From Cyclobacterium xiamenense (GTDB lineage: Bacteria; Bacteroidota; Bacteroidia; Cytophagales; Cyclobacteriaceae), in contig NZ_WIOK01000008.1 of the NCBI RefSeq assembly GCF_009467825.1, positions 141,222 through 205,221 on the forward strand: a DNA stretch of 64,000 nt. Reading direction: 5' to 3'. Position numbers and translations under genes: made by a program. Under the pieces are notes generated by a model that saw only the letters and a list, made by a program, of their open reading frames with translations, was not told where the DNA came from and made no database searches. Below are positions 1 through 8,825 of this stretch, piece by piece. Within the stretch, counting starts at the first letter, position 1. Each line of letters starts with the position of its first letter.

Positions 1-10
1 CTAGACCCCG

Positions 11-1318
11 TCAATCAAACCGTACGATATCTGCTCCCAGGGCATTGAGTCGCTGGTCGATGTACTGATACCCCCGGTCGATTTGTTCCACATTATCGAT
101 CACGGATGTCCCGTCTGAGGACATGGCGGCGATAAGCAGCGCAACCCCTGCTCGAATATCGGGGGAAGTCATGCGGATAGCTTTGAGGGGATATTTGCGG
201 GCAAGACCGATAACGGTGGCCCGGTGTGGGTCGCATAAAATGATCTGTGCACCCATATCGATTAATTTGTCGACAAAGAAAAGTCGGCTTTCAAACATTT
301 TTTGATGGACGAGCACGGTGCCTTTGGCCTGGGTGGCCACCACAAGTACGATACTCAACAAGTCAGGCGTGAAGCCGGGCCAGATGGCATCGGAAACCGT
401 CAGGATGGATCCATCGATAAACGTTTCGATTTCGTACAGCTTTTGGGAGGGGATGTAAATATCGTCTCCTTTAATTTCCAGTTTGATGCCCAGGCGTTGA
501 AAAGTCTCGGGTATCAGCCCCAGTTTATCTACACGGGCGTTTTTGATGGTGATTTCGGATTGGGTCATGGCAGCCAGGCCAATAAACGAACCGATTTCAA
601 TCATGTCTGGCAGCAGGGTATGGCTGGTCCCCTTCAGACTTTCCACGCCCTCGATCTGCAGTAAATTGGATCCTATACCGCTGATTTTTCCGCCCATGCG
701 GTTGATCATCAGGCACAGTTGCTGGATGTACGGTTCACAGGCAGCATTGTAAATAGTGGTTTTGCCCTGCGCCATGGATGCGGCCATGATGATGTTGGCG
801 GTGCCGGTGACCGATGCTTCGTCCAAAAGCATGTAGGCGCCCGTAAGTTTGCTTCCGTCTATCTTGTATATGCCTTTTTTCCCATCGTAATGAAATTTCG
901 CTCCCAGTTTCTGGAAGCCGGTAAAGTGCGTATCCATTCTTCTTCTGCCAATTTTATCCCCACCGGGTTTGGCGATTCGGCCTTTACCAAATCGGGCAAG
1001 CAGGGGCCCGAGCAGCATAACAGAGCCGCGAAGACTGGAGGCTTTTTCAAGGTACTCCTCAGTATCTAGATACGCAATTTTGATGTTTCGGGCAGTAAAC
1101 GAATAGCTTTCAGGGCCTTTTTTTTCCACCCGAACCCCCATGTCGGAAAGCAGCTCGATCAGTTTATTGACATCCCGAATTGCGGGGATTTTGTGGATGA
1201 TTACCTCCTCCGAGGTAAGCAATACAGCACAAAGAATCTGGAGCGCCTCGTTTTTAGCACCCTGAGGAATAATCTCTCCCTTGAGTTGCGTCCCTCCTTT
1301 TACCCGGAATGAACCCAT
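11..1318 (-). CDS. murA: UDP-N-acetylglucosamine 1-carboxyvinyltransferase MurA, Asp-type active site
   Basis: Cytoplasmic enzyme for the first committed step of peptidoglycan synthesis: it transfers enolpyruvate from PEP to UDP-GlcNAc. The 435 residues match the family length. The Lys-Asn pair of the active site is at residues 22-23 (AKNEAL). The flexible loop reads PGGDKIGRRR with Asp at residue 121, where E. coli MurA has Cys115, the residue alkylated by fosfomycin. Cys-to-Asp variants are known to be active and fosfomycin-insensitive, so intrinsic resistance is inferred. The ATG overlaps the TAA of the upstream DUF4290 gene by one base, which suggests translational coupling. Confidence 0.97.
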   Translation of the reverse strand: MGSFRVKGGTQLKGEIIPQGAKNEALQILCAVLLTSEEVIIHKIPAIRDVNKLIELLSDMGVRVEKKGPESYSFTARNIKIAYLDTEEYLEKASSLRGSVMLLGPLLARFGKGRIAKPGGDKIGRRRMDTHFTGFQKLGAKFHYDGKKGIYKIDGSKLTGAYMLLDEASVTGTANIIMAASMAQGKTTIYNAACEPYIQQLCLMINRMGGKISGIGSNLLQIEGVESLKGTSHTLLPDMIEIGSFIGLAAMTQSEITIKNARVDKLGLIPETFQRLGIKLEIKGDDIYIPSQKLYEIETFIDGSILTVSDAIWPGFTPDLLSIVLVVATQAKGTVLVHQKMFESRLFFVDKLIDMGAQIILCDPHRATVIGLARKYPLKAIRMTSPDIRAGVALLIAAMSSDGTSVIDNVEQIDRGYQYIDQRLNALGADIVRFD

Positions 1319-1995
1319 TAATTCCTTCTTTTTTTGCTATTCGAGCCGCTGTTTCTCCGCTTACCCCCGGTATAGTTTCTTCTTCCTCCGGCACTGGTAG
1401 AAGTGGGCTGTGGGGTTGCCACATTCGTTTTAAAATCCCTGCGCATGCTGGTTTCAAAAAGTCCGTTCTCCTTTACCTTTTCAAGGTCTATGTGAAGTTT
1501 TCCCTTGGATAGGGTTTTGATATCGTCAATGATGATGGCATCGTCAAAATTTTCCCGATTCCAGGTGGAATGAAAACTACGCATCAATTGGCCGATATAA
1601 ATCAGGGCAGCCTCTTGTTCGTCGTCATCTTCGATCTCGATGGCTTTTTCGATAAGCTTTTCGATGTTTCTGCCGTAATGTTTGAATCGGACTTCCCCTT
1701 CTGGATAGCCGATAGGCTGGGGTTTTTTTCCCAAAAGCTCCTTTGGGGGCATGGGAAAGGGGCCGTTTACTTCCAACTCAAAGTCAGACATGATGTACAT
1801 GTCGTCCCAGAGTTTCTGGTCGCTTTCGGTTTTTAATTGGGGATTGAGCTGTTTCATCAATTCCACCAGGGCAAAAGCGTATTCCGTTCGTTTTTCTTCG
1901 TCGGCAACCGTCTTGATGTAATCCACTAATTTCTGGATGTTTTTTCCGTATTCTTTCAAAATAACTTTGTTTTTAGGCTTTTCATTGTCAGTCAT
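1318..1995 (-). CDS. DUF4290 family protein
   Basis: A 225-residue protein that I recognise as the Bacteroidota DUF4290 family; function unknown. It is mostly helical and charged, with no signal peptide or membrane segment, so it is probably cytoplasmic. The C-terminal ~30 residues form a Gly/Ser/Arg/Lys-rich basic tail (ending SKKRRN), suggesting contact with nucleic acid or with acidic partners (inference). It is the first gene of a two-gene unit, and its stop shares a base with the murA start. This pairing hints at a role near envelope growth but does not prove one. The ATG at 1995 is the only plausible start. Confidence 0.85.
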   Translation of the reverse strand: MTDNEKPKNKVILKEYGKNIQKLVDYIKTVADEEKRTEYAFALVELMKQLNPQLKTESDQKLWDDMYIMSDFELEVNGPFPMPPKELLGKKPQPIGYPEGEVRFKHYGRNIEKLIEKAIEIEDDDEQEAALIYIGQLMRSFHSTWNRENFDDAIIIDDIKTLSKGKLHIDLEKVKENGLFETSMRRDFKTNVATPQPTSTSAGGRRNYTGGKRRNSGSNSKKRRN

Positions 1996-2089
1996 GATAC
2001 CTGCATTTAAGTTTCCTGAACTTTTGACAATATACTAAAAAATAGGTAATGGTCAGTCTGCCATGCGCTGGGTATCGGTCTTCTCGTGT

Positions 2090-4333
2090 TTATTCTAGGA
2101 TGCGAAGTTTTGCAAAGCTAAGTAATAATGTTTTATCTCCAAAATGCTCGAAGTGAATACGCGCTTTTCGGTTGGCACCTTCCGTCTCTATTGCGGCGAC
2201 TTTTCCGAAGCCAAATTTTGGGTGTTCTACCTGCATGCCCTCCAGCAGGTTGTTGGTATTGGAGGGTTTGAAATCGGGGCTTGGCGTATGCAGCTTTGCC
2301 GTGCTCGCTCGCATGGCTGGTTTCTTCAGCCCCACGAAGCCCTGGCTACCCTCTCGGTCCCGGAAACTGCTCGAAAGATTGCTGCTGATCTTTTTGTTCA
2401 CTTTTATAAAGGTCGGATCGATCTCTTCCAGAAAGCGGCTGGGTTCGCAGTTGAGCAGCCTGCCGTAGCGGTATCGGGTCAGGGCATAGCTCAAGAATAA
2501 ACGGTCCATCGCCCGGGTGGTAGCCACGTAAAAAAGCCGTCTTTCTTCTTCCAGATCCTCCCGGCTTTGCATCATCATTTGGGAGGGAAAGAGGTCTTCT
2601 TCCATACCTACCACAAATACGTACTTAAATTCAAGCCCCTTGGAGGAGTGAATGGTCATCAGGGTTACCGTGTCCTGGTTTTCCTTGTTTTGGTCCTCAT
2701 CGGTCAGCAGGGCAATCTCCTGCAGGAATGCCCCGAGGGATTTGTCCTCGTTTTCCGGATTGTCTACGTATTCTTTGATGGCATTCAGCAATTCCTGTAC
2801 GTTTTCGTACCGATTTAGTCCTTCAATGGTTTTGTCTTCGTAGAGTTCGCGCAGCAATCCGGATTGCTTTGCAATGCTGCTTGCAGTTTCAAATGCGTCT
2901 TTTCGTTCGGCTTCAATCTTAAAACTGCGGATCATCGTGCAGAAATCCCCTACCGTATTGGCGGCTCTTCCCGTCAAAAAGCTGCTGCTATTGGAGATGA
3001 CTTCCCACAGGGGAATGTCGTGTTCGTAAGCGGCGATCATCATTTTTTCCACGCTGGTGGAGCCGATCCCTCGCTTGGGGTAATTGATGATTCGTTTGAA
3101 GGCCTCCTCGTCCTCCTGGTTGACCACGTACCGGAGGTAGCCCATCAGGTCTTTGATTTCCCGTCGTTGATAGAAGGAGAGGCCCCCGACGATCCGATAG
3201 GAGATACCCAGTTTCCGAAGCGCCTCCTCCATGGAACGGGATTGAGAATTGGTTCGGTAAAGAATTGCGAAATCGCTGTTTCGCAGTTTTTTGTTGTTTT
3301 TTTCTTCGAAGATGGTGGTAGCCACCATGCGTCCTTCCTCGTTGTCGGAGGCAGCCTTCATGAGTTCGATCAAATCCCCGTTGGCATTTTGGGTCCAAAC
3401 GTTTTTCTGGAGTTGGGATTTGTTTTTGGCAATAATGGAGTTTGCAATCTCCACGATGTTTTTCGTCGACCGGTAATTTTGCTCCAGCTTTACAACGAAA
3501 AGATCGGGATAATCTTTTTCAAAGTTTAGGATGTTTTGAATGTCGGCACCCCGGAAGGCATAAATGCTCTGCGCATCATCCCCTACCACACAAATGTTTT
3601 GGTGGACGGCCGCCAGTTTTTTGGTGATCAGGTACTGGGAGAGGTTGGTATCTTGAAATTCGTCCACCATCACGTAGCGAAAGCGTTGCTGGTATTTATT
3701 CAGGACGTCCGGATGGTCACGGAAGAGCACATTCGTATTGAAAAGCAGGTCATCAAAATCCATGGCCCCTGCGCGAAACAAACGGTTCTGGTAGTTTTTA
3801 TAGATTTCTCCGACCCGTGGTTTCATGGCTGCTTCGTCGTCTGCTTTGATGAAGGGATCATTCAGGTACGTTTCCCAGGCGATGAGTCGGTTTTTTGCGC
3901 CGGAAATGCGGGACAGGACCGTATTGGCTTTGTAGACTTTGTCGTCCAGTTTCATCTCCTTCACGATGGAGCGTAACAGCGATTTGCTGTCATCGGTATC
4001 GTAGATGGTAAAGTTACTTGGGTAGCCAAGCTTTTGAGCTTCCACCCGGAGAATTTTTGCAAATACGGAGTGAAACGTGCCCATCCAGGTATTCCGTGCA
4101 TCCAGGCCGATAAGTTTTTCGATCCGATGCTTCATTTCACTCGCGGCTTTGTTGGTAAAGGTCAGGGAGAGAATCTGAAAAGGATCAATCTGCCGGGCAT
4201 GAATCAAGTGAGCAATTCGATAGGTCAATACCCTGGTCTTTCCAGAGCCGGCTCCTGCAATGATCATTACCGGACCCTCCGTTCGTTCTACTGCTTCTCG
4301 TTGCGGGGGGTTGAGGCTTGCTAGGTAATCCAT
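2090..4333 (-). CDS. uvrD: UvrD/PcrA-type superfamily 1A DNA helicase
   Basis: ATP-dependent 3'-5' DNA helicase of nucleotide-excision and mismatch repair and of replication conflict resolution. The 747 residues match UvrD/PcrA. Visible motifs in order: Q-motif region LNPPQREAV (residues 7-15), Walker A GAGSGKT (27-33), Walker B VDEFQDTN near residue 230, the QNYRST motif and the VTLMTIHSSKGLEF motif V region, and an ATTRAMDRL motif VI. The C-terminal ~80 residues end in a tudor-like segment (GMQVEHPKFGFGKV) typical of PcrA/UvrD that contact RNA polymerase. The PcrA versus UvrD name cannot be settled from sequence alone. It stands alone behind its own -7 box at 4370-4377. Confidence 0.96.
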   Translation of the reverse strand: MDYLASLNPPQREAVERTEGPVMIIAGAGSGKTRVLTYRIAHLIHARQIDPFQILSLTFTNKAASEMKHRIEKLIGLDARNTWMGTFHSVFAKILRVEAQKLGYPSNFTIYDTDDSKSLLRSIVKEMKLDDKVYKANTVLSRISGAKNRLIAWETYLNDPFIKADDEAAMKPRVGEIYKNYQNRLFRAGAMDFDDLLFNTNVLFRDHPDVLNKYQQRFRYVMVDEFQDTNLSQYLITKKLAAVHQNICVVGDDAQSIYAFRGADIQNILNFEKDYPDLFVVKLEQNYRSTKNIVEIANSIIAKNKSQLQKNVWTQNANGDLIELMKAASDNEEGRMVATTIFEEKNNKKLRNSDFAILYRTNSQSRSMEEALRKLGISYRIVGGLSFYQRREIKDLMGYLRYVVNQEDEEAFKRIINYPKRGIGSTSVEKMMIAAYEHDIPLWEVISNSSSFLTGRAANTVGDFCTMIRSFKIEAERKDAFETASSIAKQSGLLRELYEDKTIEGLNRYENVQELLNAIKEYVDNPENEDKSLGAFLQEIALLTDEDQNKENQDTVTLMTIHSSKGLEFKYVFVVGMEEDLFPSQMMMQSREDLEEERRLFYVATTRAMDRLFLSYALTRYRYGRLLNCEPSRFLEEIDPTFIKVNKKISSNLSSSFRDREGSQGFVGLKKPAMRASTAKLHTPSPDFKPSNTNNLLEGMQVEHPKFGFGKVAAIETEGANRKARIHFEHFGDKTLLLSFAKLRILE

Positions 4334-4369
4334 AAGGGTAGTTCTATTTTCTTTTTACTATAGCCGCTT

Positions 4370-4377
4370 CAAAGTTA
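4370..4377 (-). promoter_or_regulatory. -7 box of the uvrD promoter
   Basis: The minus strand reads TAACTTTG, a full match to the Bacteroidota -7 consensus TAnnTTTG. It lies 36 nt upstream of the helicase ATG, giving a leader of about 30 nt. No good TTTG is visible at the -33 position, so strength is uncertain. Confidence 0.5.
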
Positions 4378-4394
4378 CCATTTCTTTTTCTATG

Positions 4395-5249
4395 TTACAC
4401 GTTTGCATTTGCTTGCTTTTTCCATCGATTGTGGGACCAGAGGTACAGTGCCGGTTGCTCGCGAATATTCTCCTCCAGTACGGAAACGAATGCATCGGTA
4501 ATGGAATGTGGCTGTTGATCGGTGTAGGGAGGAGCAGTGAGCAGCCGGTAGTCAAATTCGTAATATCCTCGCCGGGGCTTGCTGGTATGGGCATAAATTA
4601 CCGTCAGGTTAAATTTTTTTGCCAGTTTTTCAGCACCCTCAAAAAAAGTAGTATCGCGATGCATAAACGATCGTCGGTAACGAATATCGGCACGTGAGGG
4701 TCGTTGGTCAGCAGCAAGGACGATGAGTCGGGGTTCGGTCCGCTTTTTTAGGAATACCCGTTGAAACAATTTACGTTCGGTCAGTGCCGCGCCCATTCTC
4801 CCCCGGATTTTTTGCATCAGGTTTTCAAAAAACGGCTGGTTTACCCGGGTGTAGATGGTTTCGCATTTTTCCTGCACCTCGGAAGAAACCGAAAGCAGGT
4901 GCCCTTCCCAGTTGAAAAAATGCCCGCACATCCCGATGATGATTTCTCCATCGCCCACTTTGTCAAAGATGAGCGCGGGATTTTTAGAAAGAAATCGCCG
5001 GGTTAATTCCTTTTTGCCGATGGTAAGAAGTTTGATGGTTTCTGCCAGGGAATCGGTAAAATTCCGGTAAAAAGCTCGTTCGATGGCTCGCCGTTCGCGG
5101 TCGGTTTTTTCCGGAAAAGCATGAATCAGGTTCTCCCGTACAACTTTTTTTCTGTACCCGAGCAAGTAGTAGGCCAACAGGTAGAGCAGATCTGAAAAAA
5201 TAAACAAGACCGGAAGCGGCAATCTGGAGAACAGGCGAATCAGGAGCAT
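4395..5249 (-). CDS. Lysophospholipid/lipid A acyltransferase (LpxL/HtrB-like)
   Basis: Inner-membrane acyltransferase of the lipid A late-acyltransferase superfamily, which adds a secondary acyl chain to lipid A or a related lipid. The 284 residues fit the family. The N-terminus is a hydrophobic anchor (residues 1-32), followed by the characteristic RKKVVRENL segment. The catalytic HX4E motif is seen as HFFNWE (H110-E115), a variant of the usual HYGNWE. A conserved ADQRP motif follows near residue 175. Only one member is visible here, so whether it acts on lipid A, ornithine or another lipid is open. It is divergently arranged with the ECF sigma gene across 113 bp. Confidence 0.88.
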   Translation of the reverse strand: MLLIRLFSRLPLPVLFIFSDLLYLLAYYLLGYRKKVVRENLIHAFPEKTDRERRAIERAFYRNFTDSLAETIKLLTIGKKELTRRFLSKNPALIFDKVGDGEIIIGMCGHFFNWEGHLLSVSSEVQEKCETIYTRVNQPFFENLMQKIRGRMGAALTERKLFQRVFLKKRTEPRLIVLAADQRPSRADIRYRRSFMHRDTTFFEGAEKLAKKFNLTVIYAHTSKPRRGYYEFDYRLLTAPPYTDQQPHSITDAFVSVLEENIREQPALYLWSHNRWKKQANANV

Positions 5250-5362
5250 GCAGAATGAGTGCGGTGTTTAGCTAGGTAACGAAAGATCAAAATAATGAAA
5301 TAATGATGACTTTCTTGGTTTAAATTAGTTATAAATAAAGTCAATTTGTAATTTTATGCCCT

Positions 5363-5953
5363 ATGTCCGAAGTGCAGCGAAAAAAATATTCCGATAAAGA
5401 AAAAAATAGCATCTTTGATCATGAGTTCATGCCTCACATTGATTCCATGTACAATTTTGCCTACCGATTGACTTTTGATGAGGACGATGCGAAAGATCTG
5501 GTACAGGATACCTACCTGAAGGCCTATCGGTTTATCAATTCGTTTGAAAAAGGCACCAATGCGAAGGCCTGGCTTTTTCGGATTTTAAAAAACAGTTTTA
5601 TCAACGAATACCGGAAGAAGAGCAAGCAACCTTCGAAGGTAGATTATCAGGAAGTTGAAACTTATTATAACTCCGATAATGTTGACTATACGATGACCTC
5701 AGATTTGAGGGTGGACGCAGTCAAAGACATGTTGGGAGACGAGATCTCCAATGCGCTCAATAGCCTTGCCGTGGATTTCAGAACGGTTATTATCCTTTGT
5801 GACCTTGAAGGATTTACCTACGAAGAAATGGCTAAAATACTGGATATCCCCATTGGTACGGTCCGATCCAGACTTCACCGAGCCAGGAACCTATTGAAGG
5901 ACAAACTTCGATCCTACGCTGAAAACATGGGCTACGATACGGAGGAAGAATAA
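5363..5953 (+). CDS. ECF-type RNA polymerase sigma factor (sigma-70 family)
   Basis: A 196-residue extracytoplasmic-function sigma factor. Region 2 runs from about residue 25 to 95, with the core-binding/-10 recognition segment AKDLVQDTYLKAYRF and the KAWLFRILKNSFIN helix. Region 4 (about 130-185) contains the helix-turn-helix FTYEEMAKILDIPIGTVRSR. The ~30-residue acidic linker between them is typical. The C-terminal tail is acidic. The next gene encodes a small Cys-containing protein that looks like its anti-sigma factor, and gmk and nadD follow in the same operon. This arrangement is familiar from Bacteroidota genomes. The promoter that it recognises cannot be read from the sequence. Confidence 0.93.
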   Translation: MSEVQRKKYSDKEKNSIFDHEFMPHIDSMYNFAYRLTFDEDDAKDLVQDTYLKAYRFINSFEKGTNAKAWLFRILKNSFINEYRKKSKQPSKVDYQEVETYYNSDNVDYTMTSDLRVDAVKDMLGDEISNALNSLAVDFRTVIILCDLEGFTYEEMAKILDIPIGTVRSRLHRARNLLKDKLRSYAENMGYDTEEE

Positions 5954-5970
5954 TCGAAAAATAAGTTGAA

Positions 5971-6252
5971 ATGGACAAAAACCGAAACAAATCCAGCGAA
6001 TCCGGTAAACGAAAATTGAACTGTAGTGACGAGAGCAAGTGCTTTGAGCTATTGGAAAGCATTCTGGATGGGGAAGAAACGTCAAGTTCAAAGGAGATTT
6101 TAGATGAAAAACTAGCCAAGTGCCAGCCCTGTTTTGAGCATTACCACCTGGAAAAGGTGATCCGGGAAATTTTAAAAAATAAATGCACCAAACAGATGGT
6201 GCCTGCCGAGTTAGCCGATAGCATTCGACAAAAAATCCAAGAGATCAAATAA
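5971..6252 (+). CDS. Small anti-sigma-factor-like protein with an incomplete zinc motif
   Basis: A 93-residue soluble protein resembling zinc-binding anti-sigma domains. There is a CFELLESILDGEE helix near residue 24, then CQPC (C-x2-C) near residue 50, then a helix. The family signature is H-x3-C-x2-C. Here the residue four before the first Cys of CQPC is Lys, not His, though His residues occur just after (CFEHYH). It could bind zinc with altered ligands, act as a redox switch, or have lost metal. Its position 17 nt after an ECF sigma gene supports an anti-sigma role. No membrane segment is present, so it would act in the cytoplasm. Confidence 0.7.
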   Translation: MDKNRNKSSESGKRKLNCSDESKCFELLESILDGEETSSSKEILDEKLAKCQPCFEHYHLEKVIREILKNKCTKQMVPAELADSIRQKIQEIK

Positions 6253-6258
6253 CTTTTT

Positions 6259-6840
6259 ATGGCTCAGGGAAAAGCAATTATTTTTTCAGCCCCCTCCGGT
6301 TCAGGAAAAACCACCATCGTAAAGCACCTCTTGCAGCATGTCCCCCAATTGGGTTTTTCCATATCTGCCTGTACCCGGGACAAACGGGGACGGGACGAAG
6401 TCAACGGAAAGGATTATTATTTCCTCTCGCCAGAGGAATTTCGGAAGAAGATCAATCAGGATGCCTTCATCGAATGGGAAGAAGTATACGAGGGTAACTT
6501 TTACGGAACCCTGAAAGAGGAAATTCAGCGCATTTGGGATCAGGGAAAACACGTGATTTTTGATGTGGATGTTAAGGGTGGGCTGAATCTAAAAAATTAT
6601 TTTGGGGAAAACGGGTTGGCAATCTTTGTAAAGGTACCGACCATGCAGGATCTCGCCGAACGGCTCCGGGGCCGGGGGACGGAATCGGAGGAAAGCCTTT
6701 CCCGAAGGATTTACAAAGCCAAATTTGAAATGGGTTTCGAAGACCGGTTTGATGTGACGCTGATCAACAAGGACCTGGAGGTTTCCTTTCGGGAGGCAGA
6801 AAAGCTTGTTAGGGACTTTATAGGAGAAAAGACGGTTTGA
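6259..6840 (+). CDS. gmk: Guanylate kinase
   Basis: Phosphorylates GMP to GDP with ATP, on the path to GTP, dGTP and (p)ppGpp. It has 193 residues, the normal length. The P-loop is APSGSGKTT (residues 11-19). The GMP-binding region has STR-like ACTRDKRGRDEVNGKDYYF and the lid contains RLRGRGTESEESLSRR. It begins 6 nt after the anti-sigma gene, and its TGA stop overlaps the TTG start of nadD, so sigma factor, nucleotide and NAD genes are probably co-transcribed. Confidence 0.97.
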   Translation: MAQGKAIIFSAPSGSGKTTIVKHLLQHVPQLGFSISACTRDKRGRDEVNGKDYYFLSPEEFRKKINQDAFIEWEEVYEGNFYGTLKEEIQRIWDQGKHVIFDVDVKGGLNLKNYFGENGLAIFVKVPTMQDLAERLRGRGTESEESLSRRIYKAKFEMGFEDRFDVTLINKDLEVSFREAEKLVRDFIGEKTV

Positions 6841-7403
6841 AAATAGGATTATTTTTCGGCTCGTTTAACCCTATCCACGTGGGCCACTTGATCATTGCGG
6901 ATATCTTGCAGGACCAAACCGATCTGGAGGAAGTTTGGTTTGTGGTCTCCCCACAAAACCCCCACAAATCCAGCCGTTCCCTACTACACGAATTTGACCG
7001 GTTACGGATGGTAGAATTGGCCACCGCCGATCATTTTGGATTCAAGGTGCTGGACGTGGAATTTCACATGCCAAGACCAAGTTATACCATTGATACCCTG
7101 ACGTACCTTTCGGAAAAATACCCCCGGCACGATTTTTCCCTCATTGTCGGAGGGGATAATATGACGCACTTTCACCGATGGAAAAACAGCGAACAAATTC
7201 TGCATCACTACGGGCTGTATGTGTATCCCCGACCGGGCAAAAATAAGGTCATCGAGCACGAGGCGGTGCGCTACGTGGAGGCCCCTTTGCTGGATATATC
7301 GGCTACCTTTATCCGAAAAACCCTACAAAAAGGAGGTTCTGTGAGGTACCTGCTACACCCCCACGTCTTGGATTATATCAGGGACAAGAAATTCTTCACC
7401 TAA
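6837..7403 (+). CDS. nadD: Nicotinate-nucleotide adenylyltransferase
   Basis: Forms nicotinic acid adenine dinucleotide from NaMN and ATP in NAD synthesis. It has 188 residues. The nucleotidyltransferase signature GSFNPIHVGH is at residues 8-17 and the second ATP motif ISATFIRK is near residue 158 (family ISxTxxR). The start codon is TTG, sharing the four bases TTGA with the gmk stop. This start is chosen because the MKIGLFFGSFNP core begins there, and no ATG is available before the P-loop-like motif. It is tail-to-tail with a vanadate-enzyme gene, with only 4 bp between the stop codons. Confidence 0.95.
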   Translation: MKIGLFFGSFNPIHVGHLIIADILQDQTDLEEVWFVVSPQNPHKSSRSLLHEFDRLRMVELATADHFGFKVLDVEFHMPRPSYTIDTLTYLSEKYPRHDFSLIVGGDNMTHFHRWKNSEQILHHYGLYVYPRPGKNKVIEHEAVRYVEAPLLDISATFIRKTLQKGGSVRYLLHPHVLDYIRDKKFFT

Positions 7404-7407
7404 TTCC

Positions 7408-8793
7408 TTATGGGCGAGTGGCCGTTTCTGCCAAGGAGATTTTCCGGGTACGAATCCGCCCTTCGATCCAGGAGGCAACGGCTCTTCCCTGGTCCACCCC
7501 GTTGGTGATAGCGGGCAGGTAGTGGATGCCCCCGTAAAAGCGACTGATTGCCGCCTCCTCCGCAGCTTCCCGAAATGAATTAAATTCCCGGGTGCCCAAT
7601 CCGTATTTTACCTCGGTTGAATCCAGAAAATAAAAAGGCTCTCCCAACAATCCCGTAAGGGCTTGTGAAGCTGCTGTGGAAATCACGCTATGCCCACTGG
7701 TATATTCCGGAAAGGGGGGCGTTTGAAGCAGCGGCGTCCATTCCTCATCCATGTACCGGTTGATATACGTCTCCGGTCGAATCAGCACGCTTCGGTATTT
7801 TTCATCCCAGCAGGAAATAAAGGCATCAAACAGGTAGATGGATGCGACGGCCATGGCTTCAGCGGTTTGCCGCCAATTCAGATTTTTTGCTTTGGATGCG
7901 ATCCCCGTGATGCCCATCCAGTGGCCCCCAGGTGTAATTTTCTTTTCCGCATACATCACGTGCCCTTTGACGTTCATTTTATAGGGATTACAATCCCAGA
8001 AATAGGCGATTTCTTCCTGGAAGTCGTTCAGCTGGTTGCCCGCATCCATGACCTCTTTCGCATCCTGAAAAAACCGGCTTTCGGGAAGTGTGTCGAACGG
8101 CGGCGGGGGCTCCGGGACAAACTGATTTGCCGAATCCAAAAAAAACGTCCGGATCTTGTTCCAATGCGGCTCAATTCCTTCCATGTAGGCGGGAGGTGTT
8201 GGCCGCCAACTACCCAGGTCGTCGCGAATGGTGTATTTTTCAAAGGACCTGCTCTCATGGTAGTTGTCCTGCGCGGCATAGGCCAGGATTTGCTCCGCTA
8301 CGGATTCACCCAAGTCAACCGCACGGGCAAATTCAGCGGCAGGCATTCCCGCATCTTTTACCCTTTGAAACAGCGCATCCCGCCGGTCTATTATGTCCTG
8401 TTCGGAAAACACCAGTTTGGAGGCGACCCGGTAATAGGCAGTTAGTGCCGCCATCTGGTAATTGATTGGTTGTCCATCCGTATCCACTGAAATGTCTAGC
8501 GGCTCGGACCCATTCAACTGGCCCATTAAGGATACATAGGTATCCGGCTCGGCCAATACCGCCACCTCATACGCAGCAATGGCCGGGTAGGTGTAAATAC
8601 GGCTTGCCACGGGCGGGGAAAATATATCGTGCACCATGACCTCCGTTAACTGCTCGTTGGCATCTACCAAAAAGAAACTCTCTTGGAGGATTTCTTTGTA
8701 GGATTCATCCGGTGTGCAGGCCATCCAGGTAAGCATGCTTGCAAATAGGCTTACCCACAATCCGTTTTGATTTCGTTTTACTCGTGCGATCAT
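7408..8793 (-). CDS. Vanadium-dependent haloperoxidase/acid phosphatase family lipoprotein (copy 1)
   Basis: A 461-residue exported member of the PAP2/vanadium chloroperoxidase superfamily. All vanadate or phosphate ligands are present and correctly spaced: K332-x6-R339-P340, S366-G367-H368 (in TSGHS), and S417-R418-x5-H424, where H424 would be the axial ligand. The N-terminus is hydrophobic and ends in WMAC (Cys26), a weak lipobox, followed by TPDES. Superfamily members either oxidise halides with peroxide or hydrolyse phosphate esters; the sequence does not decide which. It is the last gene of the locus and 32 nt downstream of a close paralogue, without a visible terminator. Confidence 0.9.
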   Translation of the reverse strand: MIARVKRNQNGLWVSLFASMLTWMACTPDESYKEILQESFFLVDANEQLTEVMVHDIFSPPVASRIYTYPAIAAYEVAVLAEPDTYVSLMGQLNGSEPLDISVDTDGQPINYQMAALTAYYRVASKLVFSEQDIIDRRDALFQRVKDAGMPAAEFARAVDLGESVAEQILAYAAQDNYHESRSFEKYTIRDDLGSWRPTPPAYMEGIEPHWNKIRTFFLDSANQFVPEPPPPFDTLPESRFFQDAKEVMDAGNQLNDFQEEIAYFWDCNPYKMNVKGHVMYAEKKITPGGHWMGITGIASKAKNLNWRQTAEAMAVASIYLFDAFISCWDEKYRSVLIRPETYINRYMDEEWTPLLQTPPFPEYTSGHSVISTAASQALTGLLGEPFYFLDSTEVKYGLGTREFNSFREAAEEAAISRFYGGIHYLPAITNGVDQGRAVASWIEGRIRTRKISLAETATRP

Positions 8794-8825
8794 GTCTTCT
8801 GAACTAGCCGGTTAAGAAAATGAAT

